This document shows positions 36,577 through 45,921 of a DNA stretch of 64,000 nt, piece after piece (positions within the stretch are counted from its first letter, which is position 1; each line of letters starts with the position of its first letter). The position numbers and the translations under genes are program-made. The stretch covers positions 45,112 through 109,111 of the forward strand of contig JAFGUG010000080.1 in the NCBI GenBank assembly GCA_016938655.1, given 5' to 3'. This DNA is from Thiotrichales bacterium (GTDB taxonomy: Bacteria; Pseudomonadota; Gammaproteobacteria; Thiomicrospirales; Thiomicrospiraceae). The notes under the pieces are model-generated. The model saw only the letters and a list, made by a program, of their open reading frames with translations. It was not told where the DNA came from and searched no databases.

Positions 36577-38856
36577 TTAACGCTGCTCCAGTTTGGCATA
36601 CGCCATCACCAACCACTTAGACCCCACTTCATCAAAATTGATATTCACACTGGCGTGCTCACCCGAGCCTTGCACTGAGAGCACCATGCCCTCACCAAAC
36701 TTGGCGTGGAATACACGGTCACCAATTTGGTAACCGGTTTGGTTTTGCGCCGCTAAGGCTTTTTGAATACTGCTGTCCATGGACGATTCGGTGGTGGGTC
36801 GCACCGACCCCGACAAGCGCACAAAATCCACATACTCCGCCGGAATCTCTTTAATAAAACGCGACTGCATTGGGTAGAACTCCGAGCCATGCATACGACG
36901 GCGATTGGCAAAGGTAATAATCAACTGCTTCTCGGCACGGGTAATGCCCACATACGCCAAACGACGTTCCTCTTCCAATTTACCGCCTTCATCCACCGAA
37001 CGTTGTGATGGAAACAACCCCTCTTCGACACCAATCATAAACACCAACGGAAATTCCAAACCTTTGGCCGCGTGCAGCGTCATAAGTTGCACAGAAGACT
37101 CCCACTCACTGGCTTGTTGCTCGCCCGCTTCAAGTGCGGCCTGCGCTAAAAACTCCGACAACGGATCGGCAAATTCGTTTACTTCGTTTAAAGTGCCGTC
37201 TTTTAATTGCTCAGGGCTTTCAAAGCTGGCCTGCTGATTTTCCAGATTCGCACTTTCTTCGCTTTCAACCCCACTCATCGACTCTTGCGGCTTAGCGACT
37301 TTAAACTGACTCACCGCATTAATCAGTTCGTCAATGTTCTCTAACCGACCTTGGCCTTGTTCGGAGGTGTCTTTATCAAAGTGCGCCTGTAAGCCGGAAC
37401 GTGAAATGACTTGCATCACCTGATCTTGTAAATCTTGATTTTGCGCGCTTTCAGCAATGCTTTCTATCAGATCTAAAAAGCTTGCAACCGCTGTTTTCGC
37501 ACGTGCCGTTAAACCGTGCTCTACCGCCTGTTGCGCGGCTTGCCACATGGAAATTTGTTGTTCACGAGCAAGCATACGAATGCCATCGGCGGTTTTTTGA
37601 CCAATACCGCGTGGCGGATGGTTGTAAGCACGTTCAAACGCCGCATCGTCATCCCGATTGGCCAATAAACGCAGGTAACTTAAAACGTCTTTAATTTCTG
37701 CTCGATCATAAAATCGCAGGCCACCGTATACGCGATACGGAATCTGCGCTTGCAATAAAGCTTGCTCCATAATTCGAGACTGCGCGTTTGAGCGATACAA
37801 CACCGCCACTTCATTCCGTGCGCCGCCCTGCCCACACCAATTTTTAATTTGATTGCAAACGTAATTGGCTTCGTCCATCTCATTAAAGGCTTCGTAAATC
37901 CGAATCGGCGCACCGTCTTCGCCATCGCTCCACAACTGTTTGCCCATGCGACTGGTATTATTAGATATAAGCGCGTTGGCCGCTTTTAATATGGTGTTGG
38001 TGGAACGGTAATTTTGCTCCAAACAGACCATCTGCACATTGGCAAAGTCATCGCCAAATTGACGAATGTTTTCCACCTTAGCGCCACGCCAACCGTAAAT
38101 CGATTGATCATCATCGCCGACCACAAACAATTTACCCGAGCCGCCCGCTAACACGCGCAACCATGCATACTGCAAACTATTGGTGTCTTGAAACTCGTCC
38201 ACTAATATATGCTTGTAACGCGCCTGGTAGTGCGCCAATACTTGCGGGTTTTTGAGCCAGAGTTCATGGGCACGTAAAAGCAGTTCAGCAAAATCGACTA
38301 AACCAGAACGCTTGCACTGCTCTTCATACGCAGAGTAAATTTGCACCATCTTGCCGACAAACGGGTTGTGACCAATATCAATGTGCTGCGGGCGTCTGCC
38401 CTCTTCTTTTTCGCCATTTATAAACGCCTGTACTTGGCGATGCGGCCACTGTGCCTCATCGAGCTCCATGCCTTTTAACAGGCGTTTAATTACTCGCTTT
38501 TGGTCATCCGAATCTAAAATCTGAAAATTCTGGGGCAACTTGGCTTCTTGGTAGTGCTGGCGTAACAGGCGATACGCAATGCCGTGAAAGGTTCCCATGG
38601 TCAAACCCAAGGCTTTCTGACCAATCAAAGAATCGATACGGCCACGCATCTCATTCGAGGCTTTATTGGTAAAGGTCACCGCCATAATATTATAGGCCGA
38701 CAAGCCAATGACCTCGGTGAGCCAAGCGATGCGATGCACCAATACGCGCGTTTTGCCACTGCCCGCGCCCGCCAATATCAAGGCGTGCTGATCGTCTACC
38801 GCCACGGCTTGACGTTGCGCATCGTTTAAGTCATTTAGTATGTAAGAGATGTCCAT
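36577..38856 (-). CDS. uvrD: DNA helicase II (UvrD)
   Basis: Superfamily 1 3'-5' helicase for nucleotide excision and mismatch repair, 759 residues from ATG 38856 (a GGAA element lies about 12 bases upstream; a TTG seven codons earlier is a less likely start). N-terminal Q-motif LNDAQRQAV; Walker A AGAGSGKT (about 24-31); motif II VDEFQDTN; motif III GDDDQSIYGWRGA; motif V TLHAAKGLEFPLVF; motif VI VGITRAEK. A hydrophilic Gln/Glu/Ser-rich insertion sits in the 2B region (about 530-590). The C-terminal tudor-like domain (YQIGDRVFHAKFGEGMVL) is that of UvrD/PcrA rather than Rep. It is first in a unit with fetAB. Confidence 0.95.
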   Translation of the reverse strand: MDISYILNDLNDAQRQAVAVDDQHALILAGAGSGKTRVLVHRIAWLTEVIGLSAYNIMAVTFTNKASNEMRGRIDSLIGQKALGLTMGTFHGIAYRLLRQHYQEAKLPQNFQILDSDDQKRVIKRLLKGMELDEAQWPHRQVQAFINGEKEEGRRPQHIDIGHNPFVGKMVQIYSAYEEQCKRSGLVDFAELLLRAHELWLKNPQVLAHYQARYKHILVDEFQDTNSLQYAWLRVLAGGSGKLFVVGDDDQSIYGWRGAKVENIRQFGDDFANVQMVCLEQNYRSTNTILKAANALISNNTSRMGKQLWSDGEDGAPIRIYEAFNEMDEANYVCNQIKNWCGQGGARNEVAVLYRSNAQSRIMEQALLQAQIPYRVYGGLRFYDRAEIKDVLSYLRLLANRDDDAAFERAYNHPPRGIGQKTADGIRMLAREQQISMWQAAQQAVEHGLTARAKTAVASFLDLIESIAESAQNQDLQDQVMQVISRSGLQAHFDKDTSEQGQGRLENIDELINAVSQFKVAKPQESMSGVESEESANLENQQASFESPEQLKDGTLNEVNEFADPLSEFLAQAALEAGEQQASEWESSVQLMTLHAAKGLEFPLVFMIGVEEGLFPSQRSVDEGGKLEEERRLAYVGITRAEKQLIITFANRRRMHGSEFYPMQSRFIKEIPAEYVDFVRLSGSVRPTTESSMDSSIQKALAAQNQTGYQIGDRVFHAKFGEGMVLSVQGSGEHASVNINFDEVGSKWLVMAYAKLEQR

Positions 38857-39346
38857 GCTGTATTTGGGTTCCGGCAAGTGTTTAATGGTTATCAGAAGTC
38901 AGCAGGCCTGCTTAATTTACCGGCCTTGCAATATGGAATGAATCTGGGCGTAAAGACTGAATAAACCATTAAAACATGAATAATAATTGGCATATATCCT
39001 ACGCTAATTCGAGCAATTTGTGGCGCACAAAACAGCCTAAGTTCCCCCACTTAGGCGCATTTTATCAAGCTTGCCCTAACTAATAAGGGGGTTTTTAATT
39101 AAAAAAACGGAATTTTTTACCTTTTGGCTTGCACATATCACTAAAAACCTGTAATGTGACTTAAATTCTAAAAATTCAATTAAAAAATTGTTCACTATTT
39201 TCAAAGTTTGTTGAAAACGCAGTGTTCAATTACCAAGTAAAATACTTCCATACGAATCTATTTTGACCAACCGCAGAATTGTTAAACCAGTTCTCCGTGT
39301 ATTTCGGTATTCGTGTAGAAGAAATATAACCAGGAGTAAAAATAAT
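38857..39346. other. Divergent gap uvrD/trxA with palindrome and orphan hairpin
   Basis: Nearly 490 bases without a gene. A perfect AGCAGGCCTGCT lies at 38901-38912 (left flank GAAGTC). A hairpin GCCTAAGT-TCCCCC-ACTTAGGC at 39035-39056 is followed by GCATTTT on one strand and by TGTTTTG on the other. That looks like a terminator of something short, although no gene borders it. The remainder up to trxA is very AT-rich. Confidence 0.55.
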
Positions 39347-39661
39347 ATGATCTCAACAAGTGATTCGAATTTCGATACTGAAGTACTTCAATCTGACGTC
39401 CCTGTTCTTGTAGATTTTTGGGCTGAATGGTGTGGACCTTGCAAAATGATTGCTCCAATCCTAGACGAAATTGCTGGCGAATACGCAGGTAAGCTTAAAG
39501 TTGCAAAACTAAACATTGATGAAAACCCAGCAACCCCACCAAAATACGGTGTGCGTGGTATTCCAACATTGATGTTATTCAAAAACGGTGAAGTAGATGC
39601 AACCCAAGTTGGCGCGCTATCAAAATCACAGTTAACAGAGTTCCTAAACGGTAACCTGTAA
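39347..39661 (+). CDS. trxA: Thioredoxin 1
   Basis: 104 residues from ATG 39347, placed by a perfect AGGAG 10 bases upstream; the open frame extends 28 codons further but without a ribosome site. The active site is [10 protein letters not shown], with cysteines about 33 and 36, and the cis-Pro loop RGIPTLMLF is intact. It reduces cytosolic protein disulfides. The residue stretch [13 protein letters not shown] replaces the usual N-P-x-x-A-x-x-Y by using Pro in place of Ala/Thr, a small oddity. The trxA-rho order is conserved in gammaproteobacteria. An intrinsic terminator follows immediately. Confidence 0.96.
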   Translation: MISTSDSNFDTEVLQSDVPVLVDFWAEWCGPCKMIAPILDEIAGEYAGKLKVAKLNIDENPATPPKYGVRGIPTLMLFKNGEVDATQVGALSKSQLTEFLNGNL

Positions 39662-39672
39662 ATCTGATTACA

Positions 39673-39700
39673 GGGTGTCAAAATAAGTTTGACACCCTTT
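39673..39700 (+). terminator. Intrinsic terminator of trxA
   Basis: GGGTGTCAAA (39673-39682) pairs with TTTGACACCC (39688-39697) and is followed by TTTGT. It separates trxA from rho. Confidence 0.85.
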
Positions 39701-39800
39701 GTCATATTGCTTGTAACAACACAATCCAATCCTTTCCCAACTCTCTCTTTCCATCTATTGAAACCCTTATAGGCTCAATATCAAGAATATTCAAAGAACT

Positions 39801-41060
39801 ATGAACTTAACCGACTTAAAACAACAATCCGTCTCTTCTTTATTAGACCTTGCAGAAAGCATGGGCCTAGACAATAACTTAGCGCGTTTACGCAAACAGG
39901 ATATTATCTTTGCCATTCTAAAAGGGCATGCTAAAAAAGGGGAAGACATCTATGGCCAAGGCGTTTTAGAAATCCTCCCTGACGGGTTTGGGTTTTTAAG
40001 AACGGCTGACGGTTCATATTTAGCTGGGCCAGACGATCTATATGTATCGCCAAGCCAAGTTCGCCGTTTTGGACTGCGCAAAGGGGACACCATTCAAGGT
40101 AAAATTCGCCCACCTAAAGAGGGTGAACGTTACTTTGCACTTTTAAAAGTTGAGAAAATCAACTTTGAAGACCCAGACGTTGCGCGTAAAAAAATCGCCT
40201 TTGAAAACTTAACGCCGTTGCACGCCCAAGAGCGTTTAAAGATGGAAGTGGGGAACGGCAGTACCGAAGATATTACCCCGCGTATTATCGACATTGCTGC
40301 CCCGTTTGGTAAAGGTCAACGTGGTTTAATTGTTGCACCGCCAAAGTCGGGTAAAACCGTAATATTGCAGCAAATGGCTCAGTCGATTGCCGAAAACTAC
40401 CCGGATGCACACCTGATTGTGCTTCTGATTGATGAGCGTCCTGAGGAAGTCACCGAGATGCAACGTACCGTTAAGGGCGAAGTGATCTCTTCTACGTTTG
40501 ATGAACCGGCTTCTCGTCACGTGCAAGTGGCTGAGATGGTCATCGAAAAGGCCAAACGTTTAACCGAACATAAGATTGACGTGATTATTCTTTTAGACTC
40601 AATTACTCGTTTGGCGCGTGCTTACAATACAGTGGTACCGTCATCCGGTAAAATCTTAACCGGTGGTGTGGATGCCAACGCCCTTCACCGTCCAAAGCGT
40701 TTCTTTGGTGCGGCACGTAACATTGAAGAAGGTGGATCTTTAACCATCATCGCAACAGCATTAGTGGATACTGGCTCTAAGATGGATGAGGTTATCTTTG
40801 AAGAGTTCAAAGGTACCGGTAACATGGAGTTGCATTTATCGCGTAACATCGCTGAAAAACGCATCTACCCTGCGATTAACCTAGAAAAATCAGGTACCCG
40901 TAAGGAAGAGTTACTGACCTCTAAAGATGAGCTTCAGAACATCTGGATTTTACGTCGTTTCTTACAAACGCTAAGCGAAGTCGATGCGATTGAAACTTTG
41001 ATTGACCAGATGAAAGTCAGTAAAACCAATACGGCACTTTTCGAGTCAATGAAACGCTAA
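39801..41060 (+). CDS. rho: Transcription termination factor Rho
   Basis: Hexameric RNA helicase of 419 residues, the E. coli length. N-terminal three-helix domain [22 protein letters not shown]-binding cold-shock-like domain with GFGFLR (about 61-66). Walker A is PPKSGKT with Lys185. Further marks are the Q-loop ([20 protein letters not shown]) and R-loop ([11 protein letters not shown]). All key residues look standard, and no insertion of the kind seen in some lineages is present. The preceding 139 bases hold the trxA terminator and a leader with no obvious uORF. Confidence 0.97.
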   Translation: MNLTDLKQQSVSSLLDLAESMGLDNNLARLRKQDIIFAILKGHAKKGEDIYGQGVLEILPDGFGFLRTADGSYLAGPDDLYVSPSQVRRFGLRKGDTIQGKIRPPKEGERYFALLKVEKINFEDPDVARKKIAFENLTPLHAQERLKMEVGNGSTEDITPRIIDIAAPFGKGQRGLIVAPPKSGKTVILQQMAQSIAENYPDAHLIVLLIDERPEEVTEMQRTVKGEVISSTFDEPASRHVQVAEMVIEKAKRLTEHKIDVIILLDSITRLARAYNTVVPSSGKILTGGVDANALHRPKRFFGAARNIEEGGSLTIIATALVDTGSKMDEVIFEEFKGTGNMELHLSRNIAEKRIYPAINLEKSGTRKEELLTSKDELQNIWILRRFLQTLSEVDAIETLIDQMKVSKTNTALFESMKR

Positions 41061-41081
41061 AGCTCAAGGCCTGTCGGTTAA

Positions 41082-41117
41082 GCTGCCTTATTTGCTGCCT
41101 TATTTGCTGCCTTAATT
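41082..41117 (+). repeat. Three-unit 12-bp tandem repeat after rho
   Basis: GCTGCCTTATTT occurs twice in tandem (41082-41105), followed by GCTGCCTTAATT (41106-41117). It lies 20 bases after the rho stop. Slippage is the simplest origin. Confidence 0.8.
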
Positions 41118-41225
41118 AGGTCAGGCTTTACCGCTTCTAAAGCGCGCACAATTTAATAAACTTTATTTTTTCAAACCCACTTTTAGGAAGTTTGATAAAA
41201 AAATCAAATAATTGCGAAAAGAGAT

Positions 41226-41253
41226 TTGCAATTTGATTTTTAATCACTATAAT
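41226..41253 (+). promoter_or_regulatory. Promoter of rpmE
   Basis: -35 TTGCAA (41226-41231), 16-base spacer, -10 TATAAT (41248-41253). The start codon is 38 bases further on, which leaves a short leader. Confidence 0.6.
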
Positions 41254-41290
41254 CCCCTTTCTTTAAGAACATTACAAACGGACCGTGATC

Positions 41291-41539
41291 ATGAAAGCAG
41301 ATATTCACCCAGATTATAACGAAGTCGTTTTCCAGGACATTTCTACTGGCGAAACTTTTTTGACTCGTTCAACTATGACTAAAACTTCTGGCGACACTAT
41401 TACTTTAGAAGGTAAAGACTACCCTCTAATTCGTGTTGAAGTTTCTAGTGCTTCTCACCCTTTTTACACAGGTAAGCAAACACTTGTGGATACAGAAGGA
41501 CGTGTTGAGAAGTTCAAGCAAAAGTACGCTCGCCGCTAG
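41291..41539 (+). CDS. rpmE: Ribosomal protein bL31, cysteine-free (type B-like)
   Basis: Large-subunit ribosomal protein of 82 residues, chosen ATG 41291 with GGA eight bases upstream. [16 protein letters not shown] and the block [13 protein letters not shown] are characteristic. It lacks the CxxC zinc-binding cysteines of the classic bL31, so it is the zinc-independent form. If it is the organism's only bL31 the ribosome there is zinc-independent; if a second copy exists elsewhere, this one would be the zinc-starvation paralog. No Zur-type operator is apparent upstream. Confidence 0.93.
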   Translation: MKADIHPDYNEVVFQDISTGETFLTRSTMTKTSGDTITLEGKDYPLIRVEVSSASHPFYTGKQTLVDTEGRVEKFKQKYARR

Positions 41540-41584
41540 GCCTGTTCGTTATAAGCAAGTTTTTATTGGCTTGCTTAAACGACC

Positions 41585-41637
41585 AAAAGCGTTGTTTTCA
41601 AATTGGGGATTACCCGTTTTGAAACAACGCTTTTTTT
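41585..41637 (+). terminator. Intrinsic terminator of rpmE
   Basis: AAAAGCGTTGTTTTCAAA (41585-41602) pairs with TTTTGAAACAACGCTTTT (41617-41634) with one bulged base, followed by T residues. Confidence 0.9.
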
Positions 41638-41679
41638 ATGTCTAAAATACTTCTAATTTACTCAACCTTAGTGCATAAA

Positions 41680-41715
41680 AAAAGCCAAATGAGCAGGCCT
41701 GCTCATTTGGCTTTT
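41680..41715. terminator. 36-bp perfect palindrome containing the iterated core, at the end of the glycogen operon
   Basis: The AGCAGGCCTGCT core (41692-41703) is extended to arms AAAAGCCAAATGAGCAGG and CCTGCTCATTTGGCTTTT without a mismatch. It sits between the convergent rpmE and glgP genes and ends in TTTT on both strands, so it is a likely bidirectional terminator. Confidence 0.85.
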
Positions 41716-41770
41716 AACTTTAAAGCACCTCATAACCGCTCACAATGTAAACAGCTACTAAAGTTAAGGA

Positions 41771-44263
41771 TTATTTAGCGATACTAATTGGCTCTAGATG
41801 CCAAATATCATCGTTGTACTCTTGCATAGTACGGTCTGTTGAGAACACACCACTGCGCGCACTGTTAATAATACTCATCTTTACCCAATGCTTACGGTCT
41901 TGATACGCTGCTGCCGCTTCTTGTTGCGCCCACACATAACTATCAAAGTCCGCTAAGGTCATCCAAGGATCACTCGGGCTCTTGATCGAGTTGATGACAT
42001 CATTAAAGATCCCCTCTTCAAACTGACTAAAATGCCCTGACTCTAACAAACGCATAACGGCTTGCAGATTGCTGCTTTGGTTTATGTAGTGGTGTGGTGA
42101 ATAATTGTGCTTAAGCTCCTCCACTTCTGGCGTATGCAAACCAAACAAGAAGAAGTTATCATCGCCCACCGCTTCACGAATCTCAACGTTCGCACCATCT
42201 AAGGTTCCAATGGTCAAAGCGCCGTTCATCATAAACTTCATGTTACCCGTACCTGATGCTTCTTTACCTGCCGTTGAGATTTGCTCTGATAAATCGGTGC
42301 CTGGGCAAATCACTTCCATTGCAGAAACACGGTAATTCGGGAAGAACACCACTTTTAACTTGTCACCCACATCCGGGTCGTTATTGACGACTTCTGCTAC
42401 GTTGTTAATTAACTTAACAATCTTTTTAGCCATGTAGTATCCCGGTGCGGCTTTACCACCAAATAGCACGCTACGGTTGGTCCAGTTCTCGGTATCGCCG
42501 CGTTTAATTCGTGCGTACAAGTGAATAACGTGCAGTACATTTAACAATTGGCGCTTGTATTCATGAATACGTTTTACCTGTACATCAAACATTGATTTCG
42601 TCTTAAACTTAACGCCTGTTTCTTTAAAAACTAAGTCAGCTAAACGCTGTTTATTCGCTTGCTTAACGTCGTACCACTGCTTTTGAAAGGCTTTGTCTTC
42701 GGCAAATTTTTCTATCTTGCTTAAATCGGTGAGTTGCGTAATCCAACCTTCACCAATTTTATCTTTTAGTAACGCGCGTAAACCAGGGTTACAGCCTGCT
42801 AACCAGCGACGCTGTGTCACACCGTTGGTTTTGTTATTAAACTTCTCCGGCCAAAGCTGATAGAAGTCGTTAAACAAGCCATCTTTAAGTAACTGTGAAT
42901 GCAGTGCCGCCACCCCGTTTACCGAGTGACTACCCACAATCGCTAAATACGCCATACAAACATTATTATGCTCATCAATAATCGACATACGACGTTGACG
43001 ATCCGTATCGGCAGGCCACTTCATAGACACTTGTGACATAAAGCGGTGGTTAATCTCATAGATAATCTCTAATGGACGCGGTAACAATTTTTCAAATAGG
43101 CTAATTGACCACTTCTCGAGTGCTTCAGGCAACAACGTATGGTTGGTATAAGCCATCGTTTGAGTGGTGATGCTCCACGCTTTATTCCACTCCATACCTT
43201 CTTGATCAATGAATAAACGCATAAGCTCGGCAACCGCCAAACTTGGGTGAGTATCGTTTAGCTGAAACGCATTAAACTCAGCAAAATCATCGAAACTGCC
43301 ATTGCGCTCTTTCCATTGTGCAACGACATCTTGCAAGCTGGCAGAGACCAAAAAGTACTGCTGTTTCAAGCGCAAGACTTTACCGTTTTCACTGGTATCG
43401 TTTGGATACAACACCATGGTAATGTTCTCGGCTTCGGCTTTTTCAGCGACTGCTTCATGGTAAGAACCGGCATTAAATTCAGACAGATTAAAGCCTTCTT
43501 GAGCGGCCGCAGACCATAAACGCAAGGTATTGACCGTTTCATTTTTAAAGCCAGGAATAGGCACATCGTGCGGCACCGCTTCGACCTCTTCTGCATTCTC
43601 CCAGTGCACAATCAGCTGTTGTGTGTGAGGGTCTTTGTATTGTCTGGTGTAACCACCAAACGTAACAACACGAGTATATTCTGCACGTTGAACTTCCCAA
43701 GGATAAGGTCCTAGACCTAACCAATGATCGGGTTCTTCAATTTGGAATCCGTTTTGAATTAACTGGCGGAACATGCCATATTCGTAGCGCAAACCATAGC
43801 CCATTACCGGCAGTTGTAATGTTGCACAACTGTCCATAAAACAAGCGGCTAGTCGGCCTAACCCACCGTTACCCAAACCGGCATCGCGCTCTGCTTCTTC
43901 AATCTCTTCTAGGTTTAAGCCTAAGTCGTACATCGCCTGCTCGGTCTCATTCTCGATACCTAAGTTCAGCAAATTATTGGTTAGGGAACGACCAATCAAA
44001 AACTCCATCGACAAATAGTAGGCTTTTTTAGCTTTGGTGGCGTTATAGGCTTCCCAGGTTTTTTTCCAGTGGGTCATAAGACGATCACGTGTGGCGTAAG
44101 ACAACGCTTTAAAGAGGTAGTAGTCTTCTGAACTGATATTTCGCCCTAAGGTATGGCATAAATATTTCAAAAAATCTGTTTCAATGTCCTCTTTTTTCAT
44201 TCCGACATGTTGCAACATATCGGCAATGACTTCGTATCGCTTAGCATCTAGTGTGCTTGGCAT
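41771..44263 (-). CDS. glgP: Glycogen/starch phosphorylase
   Basis: GT35 enzyme of 830 residues that releases glucose 1-phosphate from alpha-1,4-glucan ends. The pyridoxal-phosphate lysine is Lys676 in EASGTGNMKFMMNG. Other family marks are YYLSMEFLIGRSLTNNL and DAGLGNGGLGRLAACF near the N-terminus. It is the last gene of the minus-strand glycogen operon; its ATG follows the glgA stop without spacing. Its product feeds the phosphoglucomutase at 11917. The 36-bp palindrome downstream probably ends the operon. Confidence 0.97.
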   Translation of the reverse strand: MPSTLDAKRYEVIADMLQHVGMKKEDIETDFLKYLCHTLGRNISSEDYYLFKALSYATRDRLMTHWKKTWEAYNATKAKKAYYLSMEFLIGRSLTNNLLNLGIENETEQAMYDLGLNLEEIEEAERDAGLGNGGLGRLAACFMDSCATLQLPVMGYGLRYEYGMFRQLIQNGFQIEEPDHWLGLGPYPWEVQRAEYTRVVTFGGYTRQYKDPHTQQLIVHWENAEEVEAVPHDVPIPGFKNETVNTLRLWSAAAQEGFNLSEFNAGSYHEAVAEKAEAENITMVLYPNDTSENGKVLRLKQQYFLVSASLQDVVAQWKERNGSFDDFAEFNAFQLNDTHPSLAVAELMRLFIDQEGMEWNKAWSITTQTMAYTNHTLLPEALEKWSISLFEKLLPRPLEIIYEINHRFMSQVSMKWPADTDRQRRMSIIDEHNNVCMAYLAIVGSHSVNGVAALHSQLLKDGLFNDFYQLWPEKFNNKTNGVTQRRWLAGCNPGLRALLKDKIGEGWITQLTDLSKIEKFAEDKAFQKQWYDVKQANKQRLADLVFKETGVKFKTKSMFDVQVKRIHEYKRQLLNVLHVIHLYARIKRGDTENWTNRSVLFGGKAAPGYYMAKKIVKLINNVAEVVNNDPDVGDKLKVVFFPNYRVSAMEVICPGTDLSEQISTAGKEASGTGNMKFMMNGALTIGTLDGANVEIREAVGDDNFFLFGLHTPEVEELKHNYSPHHYINQSSNLQAVMRLLESGHFSQFEEGIFNDVINSIKSPSDPWMTLADFDSYVWAQQEAAAAYQDRKHWVKMSIINSARSGVFSTDRTMQEYNDDIWHLEPISIAK

Positions 44264-45784
44264 TTAATTTTTCTCCGTGTATAAACTGACATACTCTTGT
44301 GCGCTGGCTTTCCAGTCAAAGGACTGCTCCATGCCCGTTTTCTGTATTTTTTGCCAGGTGCGTTTTTTATCAAACAAATGCAACGCATGTAATAGGGTCG
44401 ATTTTAGGGCATGGCGACTTGGATCATAAAAAACAAACCCGGTCGCTAGACCGTTCTTAATGTTACTTTCCGTGGCATTAACAACGGTGTCAGCCAATCC
44501 ACCGGTATGGTGAACAATCGGAAGCGTACCATACGCTAAACTGTACATTTGATTTAGACCGCATGGCTCAAAACGGGACGGCATTAAGAACATATCCGCT
44601 CCCGCTTCAACGCGATGCGCCAATGACTCGGAATAACCAATAAACACCCAGATTCTGCCTGGGTACTGTTTGGCCATTTGGGTAATTTGATTTTCGTAAA
44701 ACTTATCGCCTGTTCCAACAATCACAAAGTTGGCGTTAGACTGCTCAATAAGCTCAGGAATAACCTCTAACACAAGGTCAATCCCTTTTTGCTCAACCAA
44801 ACGCCCAACCAAACCAATTAAAGGCTTATCAATACAATTAGCTAAACGCTTGTCAGATTTTTTCTCGGACTCGCCACGGTATAAACACAGGTCACTCAAC
44901 AAAGCCTCTTTATTGGCTTGTTTGCCAGTTAGACGGCCTTTTTTAACCGAATAATTTTTAACAATTAACTCATCGGTTAACGGGTTCCAAACCTGACTAT
45001 CAATACCATTTAAAATGCCTTTTAAACGCCCTTCAGCCGCTCGATCTTGCAAGACACCTTCAAAGCCATACGCCAATTCAGGATGACAGATTTGAGTGGC
45101 ATAGGTTGGACTCACAGTTGTCACCCAATCGGCTTTTATTAACCCAGCTTTAAGCATGGAGAAATGTCCCCAAAACTCAACGCCCTCTTTATTCCAAAGC
45201 GACCACGGTAAATTAAGCGCTTCAAATAACGACTTCGGAAAGTTGCCTGGATAAGCCATGTTGTGAATGGTAAAGATACTCTTTGGCGGCGTTTTTTCTA
45301 AGCTTAACAGCGCAGGAACCAATCCCGTTTGCCAGTCGTTTAAATGCACCACATCGGGTTGCCATTTAATGCCGACACGGTTCATAGACAACTCGGTGAT
45401 CACTTTGGAGAAAACGCCAAATCGTTCCCCGTTATCCCACCAATCGCTGCCATCAGCGGCTAAGTACGGGTTACCAGGGCGGTCAAACAGCTCCGGAATA
45501 TCCACTAACCAAACAGGCACATCAACTCCTGCAACCGCCCCGACTTTCACTTGTAGAATTTTGACCTGATATACCCTGTCACAGCCACTGACTGAAAACT
45601 CCGCCACTTTTTTATAGGCTTTCTTTTCAGGCAACTTGTCCATCACACTTTGGTAGGCGGGTAAAACCAGTCGTACCTTGTGCTTTAAATCAGCGAGTGC
45701 ATTCGGCAAACTACCGGATACATCAGCTAAACCGCCGGTTTTTATAAGGGGATGCGCCTCAGAGGTCGCAAAAAGTATTTTCAT
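44264..45784 (-). CDS. glgA: Glycogen synthase (ADP-glucose)
   Basis: GT5 enzyme of 506 residues that extends alpha-1,4-glucan from ADP-glucose. The ADP-glucose binding motif KTGGLADVSG starts at Lys15. The C-terminal GT-B motif is MPSRFEPCGLNQMYSLAYGT, with the retaining E-x7-E, and HTGGLADTV. A small insertion (about 285-305, GESEKKSDKRLANC) is hydrophilic. It directly abuts glgP downstream. A 137-base gap with a nested hairpin separates it from glgB upstream, which may allow differential expression. Confidence 0.96.
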   Translation of the reverse strand: MKILFATSEAHPLIKTGGLADVSGSLPNALADLKHKVRLVLPAYQSVMDKLPEKKAYKKVAEFSVSGCDRVYQVKILQVKVGAVAGVDVPVWLVDIPELFDRPGNPYLAADGSDWWDNGERFGVFSKVITELSMNRVGIKWQPDVVHLNDWQTGLVPALLSLEKTPPKSIFTIHNMAYPGNFPKSLFEALNLPWSLWNKEGVEFWGHFSMLKAGLIKADWVTTVSPTYATQICHPELAYGFEGVLQDRAAEGRLKGILNGIDSQVWNPLTDELIVKNYSVKKGRLTGKQANKEALLSDLCLYRGESEKKSDKRLANCIDKPLIGLVGRLVEQKGIDLVLEVIPELIEQSNANFVIVGTGDKFYENQITQMAKQYPGRIWVFIGYSESLAHRVEAGADMFLMPSRFEPCGLNQMYSLAYGTLPIVHHTGGLADTVVNATESNIKNGLATGFVFYDPSRHALKSTLLHALHLFDKKRTWQKIQKTGMEQSFDWKASAQEYVSLYTEKN

Positions 45785-45878
45785 ACTCCGTCCTGTGGTT
45801 AATATTTTTAAATAAATAGATTATGAATTTGTTTATGAGTTTGATTTCAAGGTTTAAAAAACGGATTTAAGTCTTTTT

Positions 45879-45919
45879 GACAGGCCTGTGCACGTTTTAC
45901 GTGACCTTTCAGGCCTGTC
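45879..45919. repeat. Nested hairpin from two palindrome copies between glgB and glgA
   Basis: GACAGGCCTG (45879-45888) and CAGGCCTGTC (45910-45919) are inverted copies of the iterated core. Inside them lies a second small stem ACGTTTTACGT with flanking C/G. Unlike the copy pair at 34463 there is no T run in the direction of glgB-glgA transcription, so mRNA processing or stability control is more likely than termination. Confidence 0.75.
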
Positions 45920-45921
45920 CA

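Noticed and set aside
41041..41075. AAGGCCTGTC after rho and TAGGCCTGTT at the rpmE stop as extra iterated palindromes
   Set aside because: They keep only the GGCCTG part and break the symmetry, so they are within chance for a 6-7 base word.
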